In this document: in pieces, positions 5,401-5,466 of the stretch
Layout of the letters: each line of letters opens with the position of its first letter
How positions within the stretch are numbered: the first letter of the stretch is position 1
Assembly (NCBI GenBank): GCA_023420715.1
Contig: JAEZVR010000084.1
Coordinates: 1-5,466 of the forward strand
DNA from: Bacillota bacterium
GTDB taxonomy: Bacteria > Bacillota > Clostridia > Saccharofermentanales > Fastidiosipilaceae
DNA length: 5,466 nucleotides
Reading direction: 5' to 3'
Made by a program: the position numbers and the translations under genes
Notes under the pieces: model-generated
Told to the model about the DNA's origin: nothing
The model's database searches: none
The model's input: the letters and a program-made list of their open reading frames with translations, nothing else

Positions 5401-5466
5401 GACTTCTTCCTTCTACACGAAATCGACAGACGGGGCATCTGACTACGCGTGTTTTTTCTGCTCCGC
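5401..5466 (-). other. Region upstream of prfB; possible tail of an unseen gene
   Basis: These 66 bases hold the prfB ribosome binding site (AAGGAAG, 5412-5406) and no clear -35/-10 pair or terminator. All three minus-strand frames could be the end of an upstream gene: one ends at TAG 5445-5443 after AEQKKHA; one ends at TGA 5399-5397, an ATGA-type overlap with prfB, after a very basic peptide; one ends at TGA 5395-5393 and contains CPVC. In Bacillota secA often precedes prfB, but none of the three tails shows the usual SecA zinc-binding C-terminus. I cannot choose between them. Confidence 0.35.

Noticed and set aside
1..5466. CRISPR arrays, tRNA or rRNA genes, insertion sequences, toxin-antitoxin or phage genes
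   Set aside because: I saw no regularly spaced repeats, tRNA-like cloverleaf, transposase or phage motif; nearly all the sequence is explained by housekeeping genes.
5401..5466. Tail of secA upstream of prfB
   Set aside because: The order would fit Bacillota, but no frame shows the SecA C-terminal zinc motif, and 66 bases are too few to decide.

Overview
All genes in this window lie on the minus strand, so it reads from right to left. The gene set and order suggest a Bacillota (Firmicutes) genome, probably Clostridia-like. The evidence is the order nadD/yqeK - rsfS - comEA, the remnant of the yqe-comE locus of that phylum, together with a Gram-positive-type ComEA (N-terminal anchor, SLBB, helix-hairpin-helix) and strong AGGAGG-type ribosome binding sites. 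Base composition looks moderate. I cannot name a genus.

Layout in transcription order: (1) 66 bases at the right edge (5401-5466) hold the prfB ribosome binding site and perhaps the tail of an unseen upstream gene. (2) prfB (5400-4279), release factor 2, is a single uninterrupted frame without the usual programmed frameshift. (3) A nadD-yqeK fusion (4282-3026) overlaps prfB by ATGA. (4) rsfS (3012-2653) follows after 13 bases. (5) A strong intrinsic terminator (2601-2626) is followed at once by a small hairpin that buries the comEA Shine-Dalgarno sequence. (6) comEA (2577-1789) encodes a DNA-binding competence protein. (7) A 141-base gap carries a recognisable promoter (TTGGCG-N17-TAGAAT). 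(8) thyA (1647-817) and folA (809-276) form a thymidylate-synthesis pair. (9) A YihY/BrkB-family membrane protein gene starts at 279, overlaps folA by ATGA and runs off the left edge.

There appear to be two transcription units and one conditional gene between them. The prfB-nadD/yqeK-rsfS unit serves translation termination, NAD synthesis, dinucleotide-polyphosphate turnover and ribosome silencing, and ends at the terminator. The thyA-folA-yihY unit couples dTMP synthesis to regeneration of the folate that ThyA oxidises. comEA sits between them with no clear promoter of its own, behind a terminator and a sequestered ribosome binding site.

Most of the window is conserved housekeeping sequence and I see no undescribed multi-gene system. 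The points worth a second look are the comEA leader, the frameshift-free prfB, the NadD-YqeK fusion, a 30-base near-perfect hairpin inside folA, and the loss of the conserved active-site tryptophan in DHFR.
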